From contig NZ_QUOT01000001.1 of assembly GCF_003390375.1 (NCBI RefSeq), positions 2,418,001 to 2,482,000 on the forward strand: 64,000 nt of DNA, given 5' to 3'. A program made the position numbers and the translations under genes. Within the stretch, counting starts at the first letter, position 1; each line of letters begins with the position of its first letter. A model generated the notes under the pieces. That model saw only the letters and a list, made by a program, of their open reading frames with translations. It was not told the DNA's origin and made no database searches. Shown here in pieces: positions 36,904-45,569 of this stretch. This DNA comes from Thalassotalea euphylliae. GTDB lineage: Bacteria > Pseudomonadota > Gammaproteobacteria > Enterobacterales > Alteromonadaceae.

Positions 36904-37148
36904 TACTGGTCCTCCACATTATATTTTTTATCTAGTTGATTCATTTTGTGGGCATACCAGAATATCAATCCGACAAAGGTATAAATTGAACCTTGTTGGG
37001 CAAACCAGAAACCTAGTTTGTAACCCCCTAAACGAATTGCGTTTAGCGGTTCAACAAGCAATAAGCCAAAGCCGAACGATACGATAAACCATATTGCGAG
37101 ACAGATTAAAATAAGTCGCAGGTTCTCCTGCCAGTAACTTGTTTCCAC
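36903..37148 (-). CDS. Symporter small subunit (DUF4212)
   Basis: 81-aa membrane protein with two transmembrane helices (LILICLAIWFIVSFGFGLLL and FWFAQQGSIYTFVGLIFWYA), matching TIGR03647/DUF4212, the small partner of VC_2705-type symporters. The start is GTG with GAGGAG 6 nt upstream. Translationally coupled to the large subunit by a one-base overlap. Confidence 0.9.
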   Translation of the reverse strand: METSYWQENLRLILICLAIWFIVSFGFGLLLVEPLNAIRLGGYKLGFWFAQQGSIYTFVGLIFWYAHKMNQLDKKYNVEDQ

Positions 37149-37372
37149 AATGATCTCCTCGTGTCGCCTGTTGTGTTATTAGTATCAATCTGTAAGTAGG
37201 CGGTTTTAGATTGTTGTTGGGCCTACCTTGAGCTAAACACTAGCAAGGAAGTTTTCGCTGAGATATTCAACTTTAGTCTAGGTTGGCGTGAAAACCGTTG
37301 ACCACACCGCTGTGCTCGCCTAAAAAAGAAAAGGTAATAGCGAGTGGCAGATACTAATAAGGTAGGCAAAGT

Positions 37373-39265
37373 ATGGATAACGAACTCAGTGAAATTTATG
37401 CCTTTATTGGAGGGATCGCACCGTTTGAGCAAGTACCACTTGAGCGTATCATTAAGCTCGTCAGCCATATCAATATTTGCTACATCACCCAACATCAGCA
37501 ATTGCCAACTGATAAATTAAATGCAAACAGTGCCCCGAGTTTTTATATTGTGCGTAAAGGGGCGCTTAGCTATGTAAAAACAGAAGTCGCTAGCGATTGC
37601 CAGCAAGACCAAAGCCAAGACAAGGAATTGATAGGCAAATATGGCGAAGGCGATATCTGTACGGTATTTTGCTATCCAGATAAATATCCAGATATTGAGG
37701 TGATTGCCGAAGAAGACTGTCTACTCTACTGTATTGAAAAACAAGCCTTGCTAGATTGTTTCAGTGATACCCCCGCCATTATTCACTTTTTTGAGCAATC
37801 AGCAGCAGAGCGGCTAAAAAACCAAGTCACCGCCTTGCATGAGCAGGCCATGGTGGACGCGACATTAGCCAATACCGGGATCGACCAGCTGTATCAATCG
37901 CCAGCCGCTACGATTAAGCTCAATAGCAGCATCAGCGAAACGGCACAAAAAATGACGGAATTAGGTTTTTCCTGCCTTGTGGTAGTTGATGCGGCGAACA
38001 AAGTATGTGGCATAGTCACCGACAAAGACTTTCGTCGCCGTTGTATTGCCCAAGGGATTGATCCCAATGAGCCAATTAGCGCGATTATGACCGCTGACAT
38101 CACCACCATGGACGTTAGAAATACTGCCTTTAACGCCCTGATCACTATGACTAGCCGCCATATTCACCATTTGCCAATTACCGATCAAGGCCAACTGTGC
38201 GGTATGCTCACCATTACCGACCTAATGTATTTTGCTGAGCAAAATGCCATTAGTTTGACCAGTCAAATTCATAAATCAAGCTCGGTCGATGAACTGGTTG
38301 AACTCAGTCAGTTGTTGCCTAAGCTTCAGATCAGAATGGCAAAACTTGGCATACCCGCTGAGCAAGTGGGGAAAAGTGTTAGTGCAATCACCATGGCAAT
38401 TACCATTCGCTTAATTGAAATTGCCGAGCAGCTATACGGCCGAGCACCTGTACCTTTTGCTTGGGTAGCGGCAGGCTCGCAGGCTAGACAAGAGCAAATG
38501 GCACAATCAGATCAAGACAACGCGCTGATTATCGACAATAGCATGCAACCAGAGCACGCCCCTTGGTTTGAAAAGCTTGCCATCTTTGTGTGTGATGGAT
38601 TAGCCAAATGCGGTTTTATTTATTGTCCGGGTGATATTATGGCAACCAACCCGAAATGGCGACAAACTGAAGCAAAATGGCAGCAATACTTTCATACTTG
38701 GATAAATTCGCCTGATCCAAAAGCACTGCTCCAATGCAGTGTTTTCTTCGATTTAACCACCATATACGGTGACACCACCTTGCTCGCTCGCCTGCAGCGA
38801 CAAACCTTGGCGCGAACCCAAAAAGCGAGTTTGTTTATTGCCCATTTATCGAGAAATGCACTGCAATTCAAACCACCGTTAGGCTTTTTCCGCGATTTTG
38901 TATTGATTTCCAATGGTGACAATAAGAAAACCATGGATCTAAAGCACAATGGCATAGCACCGATTGTTGATTTAGCCCGTATTTATGCGCTGCAACAAGG
39001 CATTAGCGCAGTAAACACCATAGAGCGTTTGCGCCAAGCGGCAGGCACCCCGGCACTCACCAAGGCATCCGCCGACAACCTAATTGATGCTTTCGAATTT
39101 TTAACCACACTTAGGCTTAGTCATCAGGCAAGCCAATTAACTCATGGTCACAAAGCTGATAACTATTTATCTCCCAAGGAGATTTCTAAGCTTGAGCGGG
39201 AGCATTTAAAAGATGCGTTTAAAGTAATTAAAACACTGCAAGATAACCGTCAGGCGGTTTACTGA
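37373..39265 (+). CDS. cNMP-binding/CBS/DUF294 nucleotidyltransferase-like protein
   Basis: 630-aa cytoplasmic signalling protein. Domains in order: cyclic-nucleotide-binding-like (about 10-140; FYIVRKGALSYV, KYGEGDICTVF), a CBS pair (about 165-290), DUF294 nucleotidyltransferase (about 320-460, with GSQARQEQMAQSDQDNALI) and DUF294 C-terminal domain (about 490-625). Related proteins regularly neighbour acs and this symporter type, suggesting control of acetate metabolism, but the biochemical role is unknown. Divergent from the symporter genes and 17 bp before the exonuclease gene. Confidence 0.86.
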   Translation: MDNELSEIYAFIGGIAPFEQVPLERIIKLVSHINICYITQHQQLPTDKLNANSAPSFYIVRKGALSYVKTEVASDCQQDQSQDKELIGKYGEGDICTVFCYPDKYPDIEVIAEEDCLLYCIEKQALLDCFSDTPAIIHFFEQSAAERLKNQVTALHEQAMVDATLANTGIDQLYQSPAATIKLNSSISETAQKMTELGFSCLVVVDAANKVCGIVTDKDFRRRCIAQGIDPNEPISAIMTADITTMDVRNTAFNALITMTSRHIHHLPITDQGQLCGMLTITDLMYFAEQNAISLTSQIHKSSSVDELVELSQLLPKLQIRMAKLGIPAEQVGKSVSAITMAITIRLIEIAEQLYGRAPVPFAWVAAGSQARQEQMAQSDQDNALIIDNSMQPEHAPWFEKLAIFVCDGLAKCGFIYCPGDIMATNPKWRQTEAKWQQYFHTWINSPDPKALLQCSVFFDLTTIYGDTTLLARLQRQTLARTQKASLFIAHLSRNALQFKPPLGFFRDFVLISNGDNKKTMDLKHNGIAPIVDLARIYALQQGISAVNTIERLRQAAGTPALTKASADNLIDAFEFLTTLRLSHQASQLTHGHKADNYLSPKEISKLEREHLKDAFKVIKTLQDNRQAVY

Positions 39266-39282
39266 TAGGACTTAACAGGCCA

Positions 39283-40041
39283 ATGGAACAAGGTAAATTC
39301 TGGAGCGCTGATTTTTTTAGCCTAAACCCTTTTAGCTTAAACAAGCGACGTGAACGCCTAGCGCGCAAAGTGCCCAATGGCACGTTAAAAGACTTTCTCT
39401 CGATCCCCTTTCCCGAGCCAAGCCTAGCTATTAGGGAAGTTCCTTTGCTCGCGTTAGACTTTGAAACCACCGCGATGTCAGCACAATCCGGTCAACTGCT
39501 GAGTGTCGGATTTGTCGGTATTGAACAGCTCAGCATAAGACTTAGCTCAAGTGAACATTATCTTGTGAAGCCTGAGACTAGCGGGCTAGAGAGCAAATAT
39601 TCAAGCTCAAGATCAAGCATTGAGACAAACTCAGAGACGGTTGTTATTCACCAAATCACTGAGCAAGAATCACAACAGGGCGAGCCGCTGGTATCAGTCA
39701 TTGAACGACTACTAACCGCCATGGCAGGCAAAGTAATGATCGCCCATTACGCCAAAATCGAACAAAGCTTTTTAGCTAAAGCCTGTAAGCTACTGTATGG
39801 CTATGAACCAATTTTTCCGGTGATTGACACCTTAGCCCTTGCCAAAAGGCGTTTAGATAGCAAACAAATTGCCTATGACCCGTCAGAACTGAGACTCACC
39901 AATTTACGTGATAGTTACCAACTGCCTAGCCATTATGCCCACAACGCGTTAAATGACGCAGTCGCAACTGCCGAGCTGCTGTTGGCTGAAATTGCCCATC
40001 ATCACCTACCCAGCACACCACTAGCGAAATTACTGCGCTAA
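39283..40041 (+). CDS. DnaQ-like 3'-5' exonuclease
   Basis: 252-aa DEDDh exonuclease related to the DNA polymerase III epsilon subunit but not dnaQ itself. ExoI motif is ALDFETTAMSA, ExoII AHYAKIEQSFL, ExoIII HNALNDAVATAELL (His and Asp present). The N-terminal about 45 residues (LNPFSLNKRRERLARK) are basic. Follows the DUF294 gene by 17 bp, an arrangement common near acs. Substrate unknown. Confidence 0.87.
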   Translation: MEQGKFWSADFFSLNPFSLNKRRERLARKVPNGTLKDFLSIPFPEPSLAIREVPLLALDFETTAMSAQSGQLLSVGFVGIEQLSIRLSSSEHYLVKPETSGLESKYSSSRSSIETNSETVVIHQITEQESQQGEPLVSVIERLLTAMAGKVMIAHYAKIEQSFLAKACKLLYGYEPIFPVIDTLALAKRRLDSKQIAYDPSELRLTNLRDSYQLPSHYAHNALNDAVATAELLLAEIAHHHLPSTPLAKLLR

Positions 40042-40104
40042 GCTTTTGTTTAAAAAGCTTATATAAGTAACTGCCAGTCATAAACAATCAACTTTATACG
40101 ACTA

Positions 40105-40155
40105 AAGTCTAAGCCGATTTTGCCCAGAGTTAGACTTAGGTCTAATTCCTAAGTC
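40105..40155 (+). promoter_or_regulatory. Palindrome cluster upstream of acs (candidate CrbR sites)
   Basis: Three exact copies of one hexamer in both orientations occur in 39 bp: GTCTAA 40107-40112, TTAGAC 40130-40135 and GTCTAA 40140-40145. They build AAGTCTAA/TTAGACTT (40105-40112 with 40130-40137) and TTAGAC-TTAG-GTCTAA (40130-40145). A third pair is GACTTAGG/CCTAAGTC (40133-40140 with 40148-40155). The cluster lies 64-114 bp before the acs start, as expected for an activator. A related CTTTAGTC occurs at 37271 in the divergent symporter/DUF294 spacer. Confidence 0.55.
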
Positions 40156-40218
40156 GGTCAACTCTCTCTACCTTAAAACCATAGCGATAAAACAGCATTC
40201 AACAGGCAGAGAATTACT

Positions 40219-42117
40219 ATGACGACAACTAAGCCAAATGACTTATTTCACCCGAGCGCAGAGGTGGTTGCCCAAGCGAACGTTCAAGATTACGAAGAAA
40301 CTTATCTGCGCTCAATTGAAGATCGCGAAGGCTTTTGGGCAGAGCAAGCCGACACCCTAAGCTGGTATAAAAAGTGGGATAGTGTGTTAGATGAGTCTAA
40401 CGCGCCATTTTACAAGTGGTTTGATGGTGGTGAGATTAATATCGTCGACAACGCCATCGACCGTCACCTTAATAACGCCAATCGCAATAAGATGGCAATT
40501 ATTTGGGAAGGTGAGAACGGCCAAGTGCGCAATTTTTCCTACAACGGCTTAAACCGTGAAGTTTGCCAATTCGCCAATGTGCTAAAAAGCATGGGCGTGA
40601 GCAAAGGCGATATCGTGACCATTTACATGCCTCAAATACCTGAGTTGGTTTTTGCCATGCTCGCCTGCGCCAAAATTGGTGCCGTGCATTCAGTGGTTTA
40701 CGGTGGTTTTAGTACCGAAGCCTTGGCATCGCGCATTGATGATGCGCAATCACGCGTATTGATCACTGCCGACGGTGGCTGGCGTCGCGGTAAAGCGATT
40801 GACCTAAAATCTATCGCTAACGATGCCATGATGCGTTCACCCAGCATTGAAGTCTGTATTTGCGTCAAAAATAACGAGCTTGATGTGGAAATGGAACCAA
40901 CCCGCGATTTTTGGTTGCACGACTTAAAAGCACTACCTATCGCCAGCAGCAAGTGTGAAACTGAGCAAACTTCGGCGGAAGATCCGCTCTTTATTCTTTA
41001 TACCTCAGGCACTACAGGTAAACCTAAAGGCATGCTACATACCCATGGTGGCTACGCCGTTTACACTTCGACCACCCATCGCATGGCGTTTGATATTAAG
41101 CCGCAAGACCGCTGGTGGTGTGCTGCTGATCCCGGCTGGATAACGGGTCACAGCTATATTGTTTATGGACCACTGATTAATGGCGCCACTATTATGTTGT
41201 ACGAAGGTGCGCCCAACTACCCTTACCCAAATCGTTGGTGGCAAATTATTGAAAACTACGGCATCAATATTTTGTACACCTCACCGACAGCAATTCGCGG
41301 TCTAATGCGCTTCGGTGATCGCTGGCCGCAAAAACATGATTTATCTAGCTTGCGTTTACTCGGCAGCGTTGGTGAGCCGATTAACCCAGAAGCGTGGCGC
41401 TGGTATCACCATGTCATTGGTCAAGATAAATGCCCAATCATCGATACTTGGTGGCAAACCGAAACTGGCGGTTTTATGATTTGCCCACTGCCAATTACGC
41501 CATTAAAACCTGGCTCGGCCACTAAACCTTTCTTTGGCAATGAAATGACCATTGTTGATGACGATGGTAATGAAGTCGCTGCCAATGAAGAAGGCAAGTT
41601 AGTCATTAGCAACCCTTGGCCGGGTATGGCACGCACCATCTTTAAAGACCCTGAACGCTACCAAGATCTGTACTGGAAGCAAACTGACGACGGCAGTTGG
41701 CGGTACCTTGCGGGCGATAGCGCGAAAAAAGATGAAGACGGCTATATCTGGGTCATTGGCCGTATGGATGAAGTACTTAAAGTCAGTGGTTATCGCTTAG
41801 GTACTGCAGAAATTGAAAGTGCCTTAGTCAGTCACCCAGAAGTGAGTGAAGCCGCAGCCGTTGGCCTACCACACGAGCTAAAAGGCAACGCCATTCACAC
41901 TTATGTCATTTTGAAGCAAGGGATTGCACCATCAAAAGACCTAGCACTAGCGCTCAAAGAACATGTCGCTCATGAAATGGGCAAAATCGCGACGCCAGAA
42001 GCGGTTGAGTTCGTGGAAAGTTTACCTAAAACGCGCTCTGGCAAAATTATGCGCCGCGTCCTTAAAGCCCGTGCGTTAGGGCAAGATGAAGGTGACCTTA
42101 GTACCTTAGAAGAATAG
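40219..42117 (+). CDS. acs: Acetyl-CoA synthetase
   Basis: AMP-forming acetate:CoA ligase making acetyl-CoA from acetate, ATP and CoA. Adenylate-forming motifs are YTSGTTGKPKGMLHTHGG (ATP loop), DTWWQTETGG and WVIGRMDEVLKVSGYRLG (hinge). The regulatory acetylation lysine is K609 in TRSGKIMRR, the same number as in E. coli. 632 aa, complete. Probably the main target of CrbR. Its last codons lie in a 16-bp tandem repeat. Confidence 0.98.
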   Translation: MTTTKPNDLFHPSAEVVAQANVQDYEETYLRSIEDREGFWAEQADTLSWYKKWDSVLDESNAPFYKWFDGGEINIVDNAIDRHLNNANRNKMAIIWEGENGQVRNFSYNGLNREVCQFANVLKSMGVSKGDIVTIYMPQIPELVFAMLACAKIGAVHSVVYGGFSTEALASRIDDAQSRVLITADGGWRRGKAIDLKSIANDAMMRSPSIEVCICVKNNELDVEMEPTRDFWLHDLKALPIASSKCETEQTSAEDPLFILYTSGTTGKPKGMLHTHGGYAVYTSTTHRMAFDIKPQDRWWCAADPGWITGHSYIVYGPLINGATIMLYEGAPNYPYPNRWWQIIENYGINILYTSPTAIRGLMRFGDRWPQKHDLSSLRLLGSVGEPINPEAWRWYHHVIGQDKCPIIDTWWQTETGGFMICPLPITPLKPGSATKPFFGNEMTIVDDDGNEVAANEEGKLVISNPWPGMARTIFKDPERYQDLYWKQTDDGSWRYLAGDSAKKDEDGYIWVIGRMDEVLKVSGYRLGTAEIESALVSHPEVSEAAAVGLPHELKGNAIHTYVILKQGIAPSKDLALALKEHVAHEMGKIATPEAVEFVESLPKTRSGKIMRRVLKARALGQDEGDLSTLEE

Positions 42118-42166
42118 TACTTTGGAAGAGTAGCACCTTAGAAGAATATAACCTTTAAGGAATAGC
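42103..42166. repeat. Four 16-bp tandem repeats across the acs stop codon
   Basis: Units at 42103, 42119, 42135 and 42151: ACCTTAGAAGAATAGT, ACTTTGGAAGAGTAGC, ACCTTAGAAGAATATA and ACCTTTAAGGAATAGC. The first unit encodes the last residues TLEE and the stop (TAG at 42115-42117). Confidence 0.85.
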
Positions 42167-42185
42167 ACACCTACAAGAAAACACT

Positions 42186-42233
42186 GGCGCAATAACGATA
42201 ACCAAACCCAACCATGTGCTTCGATATTGCGCC
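42186..42233 (+). other. Long-loop hairpin after acs, possible weak terminator
   Basis: GGCGCAATA (42186-42194) pairs perfectly with TATTGCGCC (42225-42233) around a 30-nt loop, but no T run follows. The rest of the acs-porin spacer (42234-42413) shows no gene; it ends in a good ribosome site for the porin. Confidence 0.4.
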
Positions 42234-42413
42234 CGTTATCTCAACCGGTATGTCTTAATTCTTTAACACGGCAAAACTGAACAAAAGAGCCAGAGCAAAT
42301 AACGATAAAAGCAATTAAAACAGAAGCTAAAACAGTTAATTACAACAAGCAACTTAGCCCCTAGATTGATTCAACAAGCCAAGTCTCGGTGCTAATAGTA
42401 ACGGGAGATCAAG

Positions 42414-43448
42414 ATGAAAACGTCTAACAAGTCACTACTCGTGGCAGGCATTCTTGCGGCCTCATCACAGGCAAACGCAGGGTTTGAAATAAAAATTACT
42501 GACAAAGATAGCCTGACATTCGGCGGCTATATCAAACTCGACGCAAGGTATGTCGATGGCAACGTTAACAGTATTACCAATGACTATTGGGTCGGCGCAG
42601 GTAATGTTGGTGATATTTCAAGATTTAGTTTTAGAGCAACGGAAACGCGTTTCAATACGAAGTATGTTCACGGCGATATTACCGGCTTTATTGAAATGGA
42701 CTTTCACGGTGGTGGTGGCAACGAAATTGTCTCTAACTCATCGAACCCTCGTATTCGTCACGCTTTCATTAAGTACAAAGATTTCTTAGTAGGGCAAACT
42801 TGGTCAACCTTTGTTAACACCAGTGCCCTGGCGGAAGCTGCTGATTTTGCCGGCCCACTCAACTCTGTTGCCTTTATCCGCCAAGGGCAAATTCGATACA
42901 CCTATGGTGGCTTGCAAGTGGCCATTGAAAACCCAGAATCCGATCGCGGTGACTCTAGCCAAGATTCTGTACCTGATGTTATCGCCAAATACACCTTCTC
43001 GGGCGACTGGGGTAATGTGACAGTAGCTGGGCTAGCACGTCAGCTTAATACGGTTGGCGGTAACTCAGAATCTGCCTTTGGTTATGGTATTGCGGGTAAA
43101 GTAAAAACCTTTGGTCGCGACGACATTAGATTCCAGTTCCATGGCGGCGAAACAGGTCGTTACGTTGGTGTTGTTGCCGCCCGTGACCTCGTTGGCGAAG
43201 AAGTAGAAGAGTCCACTTCCTTTATGGTTGCCTACCGTCACTTTTGGGTTGATGACTACCGTACCAACGTATTCTATGGCAAAACAACCACAGATGTTGC
43301 CGACGCTAAGCGTATTCACTGGGGTATCAATATTTTTAACAACTTTACTAAGCAACTTTCGTGGGGGTTTGAAGTAGGTAACTTTGAACAAAAAGATTCA
43401 AATGCAGACTCTGACTACGCGCAGTTTTCGGTGAAATACGTGCTTTAA
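42414..43448 (+). CDS. DcaP-like outer-membrane porin
   Basis: 344-aa exported beta-barrel. The signal peptide ends SSQANA-G, and mature features of the DcaP family follow: TFGGYIKLDARY, FIEMDFHGGGGN, RIRHAFIKYKDFLVGQTWSTF, IRQGQIRYTY and a terminal strand ending in YAQFSVKYVL. DcaP-type trimers import small carboxylic acids. Directly downstream of acs (296-bp gap), so uptake of acetate or related acids is a plausible role. GGGAG precedes the ATG. Confidence 0.85.
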   Translation: MKTSNKSLLVAGILAASSQANAGFEIKITDKDSLTFGGYIKLDARYVDGNVNSITNDYWVGAGNVGDISRFSFRATETRFNTKYVHGDITGFIEMDFHGGGGNEIVSNSSNPRIRHAFIKYKDFLVGQTWSTFVNTSALAEAADFAGPLNSVAFIRQGQIRYTYGGLQVAIENPESDRGDSSQDSVPDVIAKYTFSGDWGNVTVAGLARQLNTVGGNSESAFGYGIAGKVKTFGRDDIRFQFHGGETGRYVGVVAARDLVGEEVEESTSFMVAYRHFWVDDYRTNVFYGKTTTDVADAKRIHWGINIFNNFTKQLSWGFEVGNFEQKDSNADSDYAQFSVKYVL

Positions 43449-43476
43449 AGCAGGCCATGCCTAACAAGATTATTTT

Positions 43477-43530
43477 AGGTGACGAGATAACCGAGCACTG
43501 TTAGTCTGCGCTTATCTCCTCACCTCTTTT
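43477..43530 (+). terminator. Terminator of the porin gene
   Basis: AGGTGACGAGATAA pairs with TTATCTCCTCACCT (one C-C mismatch), followed by CTTTT. The remaining spacer 43531-43804 shows no gene or clear repeat. Confidence 0.7.
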
Positions 43531-43804
43531 CAAACACCAAAAACCTTCTACTCAAATCAGCATATTAACTGATTCAACATTAGAATCTTCAACCAAATAA
43601 TTCCTTAAGTGCGCTTACCCGCTAACATTTAATCAATTTGACCAAATATTGAATCACCGCCTAAGCCAAGCGTTTTATCACGCTATCCATAGAAAATATA
43701 TTTACTTACATTTCAATTACTTAAAAAATAATTTGTGATTGGCACAACCTTTGTAACACTTTGTGCAACTTAATAAGTATTACATTTACTGACAGGGAAT
43801 CACC

Positions 43805-44338
43805 ATGAACAAATTAGCCAGCATCTTTTTAGGTTTAGCTATCAGCAGCACATCTGTATTTGCCAGTGCTAACAATGCCAATTTGATTGAAGTCGATACT
43901 TACAAAGCCGAATACCAATCAGCATTAGATTTATACAAAGCGAAAGACTACGAAAAAGCGTTATCAGCATTAGAAATAGTAGCTAAGCGCGGTGAAAAAC
44001 AAGCTCAATATATTTTGGGTACTATGTATTTAAACAGCCAAGGCACAGAGCAAGATTTACTGAAAAGCTACGCGTGGTTATCCGTTGCTAATGAGCAAAA
44101 GTCTAAACATTGGAAGAAACCTCTAGCCATGCTAGATAAAAAATTACCAGCAGATTATTTAGCCTTAGCAAAAGAGCAGGCAAAAGATTATCAAGCTCAG
44201 TACGGTGCGAAAGCACAGAAAATGAAATGCCGTAATACCAAAACCTTAGGTTCGAAAAAGCCAACGCACTTATGTACAAAAACAGAAGTAAAAGACGGCT
44301 TTTACTACGCTAGTAACCAAGCGCTAGCTGCTAACTAA
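43805..44338 (+). CDS. Exported Sel1/TPR-repeat protein
   Basis: 177-aa predicted periplasmic protein with a signal peptide (SVFASA-N). One or two helical repeats of the TPR/Sel1 type follow (ALDLYKAKDYEKALSALEIVAKRGEKQAQYILGTMYLNSQG, read as two motifs; SYAWLSVANEQ). The C-terminus has two cysteines (KMKCRNTK, THLCTK) that could form a disulfide. Likely a protein-interaction scaffold; partner unknown. AGGG precedes the ATG and a strong terminator follows. Confidence 0.8.
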   Translation: MNKLASIFLGLAISSTSVFASANNANLIEVDTYKAEYQSALDLYKAKDYEKALSALEIVAKRGEKQAQYILGTMYLNSQGTEQDLLKSYAWLSVANEQKSKHWKKPLAMLDKKLPADYLALAKEQAKDYQAQYGAKAQKMKCRNTKTLGSKKPTHLCTKTEVKDGFYYASNQALAAN

Positions 44339-44398
44339 AGGGCACCGTATAACCCAATCACTAGTTGTATTGATATCTCTGGATCAATAGTGACGTTT

Positions 44399-44430
44399 GC
44401 CCTAGCCTCCCAACCGGCTAGGGCTTTTTT
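44399..44430 (+). terminator. Terminator of the Sel1/TPR gene
   Basis: GCCCTAGCC-TCCCAACC-GGCTAGGGC followed by TTTTTT. Confidence 0.93.
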
Positions 44431-44456
44431 ATGCCTATATCAATAAGGATTGGCAT

Positions 44457-44479
44457 AAAAAAAGCTACCCGAAGGTAGC
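44457..44479 (-). terminator. UUCG-loop terminator of the YdcH-like gene
   Basis: On the minus strand GCTACC-TTCG-GGTAGC then seven T; a UUCG tetraloop closes the stem. Confidence 0.9.
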
Positions 44480-44554
44480 CTAGCACAATGCTAAATTTCA
44501 AAGTTGCTTACTTACAAGGTTGGGAAAGCATAGAGGATAAAATATGGCTGAATG

Positions 44555-44815
44555 TTAGGCCGTAGCTACATCAGACTCATGCTTTTTCAGCATGGTAAAT
44601 AAGGCATCTTTCAAGTGTAAGCGTTGCTTTTTCTGCTGCTCTAAATATTCATCCGAGGTATTTTCAACTCCCTGCTCAATGCGAATCACCTCGTGATCAA
44701 GCTCGTGGTATTCCTTAAATAAGCGCGCAAAATGAGCATCATTCATCTTCAAATGGCGGATAGCGTCTTTAAACTCAGGAAATTCATGATGCAAATCGTG
44801 CTTTTCATTAAACAT
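44555..44815 (-). CDS. YdcH/DUF465 family small protein
   Basis: 86-aa mostly helical, charged protein beginning MFNEKHDLHHEFPEFKDAI, with FARLFKEYHELDHEV and LEQQKKQRLHLKDALF. This is the DUF465 (YdcH) signature. Function unknown; likely a coiled-coil cytoplasmic protein. Own terminator downstream. Confidence 0.9.
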   Translation of the reverse strand: MFNEKHDLHHEFPEFKDAIRHLKMNDAHFARLFKEYHELDHEVIRIEQGVENTSDEYLEQQKKQRLHLKDALFTMLKKHESDVATA

Positions 44816-44942
44816 AATTCAACTACTCCTAGTTAGGCTCAAAATTAGTAACGATTGGGAGGAGCATAAGTCCTTAATCGATAATTTCAGTTTACGCCGA
44901 GTAGCACGTAGGACTTTGATCTAGCACAAATTATCATGGTTA

Positions 44943-45377
44943 TCAATTGGCTAAATAAACGTCAGGATCACGAATTTGCATCAAAGATTTTGACTCGTTT
45001 TCATCAACAGAATTAAAGCCAAACTTTTCGTATAAGCTATGTGCGTCTTGCGTTGCTAGCATAAAACGACGCAGTCCCTGTAAATCCTCATGGCTAACGA
45101 TATGTTCAACAAGGTACTTGCTTAAGCCTTTACCACGTTCACTTTCCCGCACAAAGACATCTGCTAGATAAGCAAACGTGGCTTTATCAGTGATCACTCG
45201 CGCAAAAGCGAGCGTTTGGTCTTGTTGGTTAAGCACTGCAAAGCACAGCGAATTAGCTAGCGCTTTGTGTAATGTTGTTGCTGGCATTCCTTTTGCCCAA
45301 TAACTGCTTGAGATAAAACCGTGTATGACCTCAAAATCCATCTCATTTAATTGGCAACTAATACGATAGCCATTCAT
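44943..45377 (-). CDS. GNAT family N-acetyltransferase
   Basis: 144-aa acetyltransferase with the GNAT fold. Motif A, the acetyl-CoA loop, is in LADVFVRESERGKGLSKYLVEH, and motif B is near LYEKFGFNSVDE. Substrate not predictable. Monocistronic, with 192 bp of plain spacer to tex. Confidence 0.88.
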   Translation of the reverse strand: MNGYRISCQLNEMDFEVIHGFISSSYWAKGMPATTLHKALANSLCFAVLNQQDQTLAFARVITDKATFAYLADVFVRESERGKGLSKYLVEHIVSHEDLQGLRRFMLATQDAHSLYEKFGFNSVDENESKSLMQIRDPDVYLAN

Positions 45378-45569
45378 CAGGGTACTCCTCTCGATAGGTT
45401 ATTATCAGTCTTTGTTCGGCTGATGAATTAAGTTAGATACCCTACGAAAACCAAGGTGTTATGTAAAGTTGCTATGTAAATAGTTAATGCTTTGAAAAGT
45501 AAGGAATAGTGAAGTGATCATTCCTTGTTTGAAAGACCACTTCACTGAGTTCGCGCTAATTGGCGTGGC

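Noticed and set aside
40040..40060. AAGCTTTT/AAAAGCTT hairpin after the exonuclease gene as a terminator
   Set aside because: The stem is almost all A/T and is not followed by a T run; too weak to call.
42103..42166. Possible CRISPR array
   Set aside because: The 16-bp units are directly adjacent with no spacers and are degenerate, so this is a simple tandem repeat.
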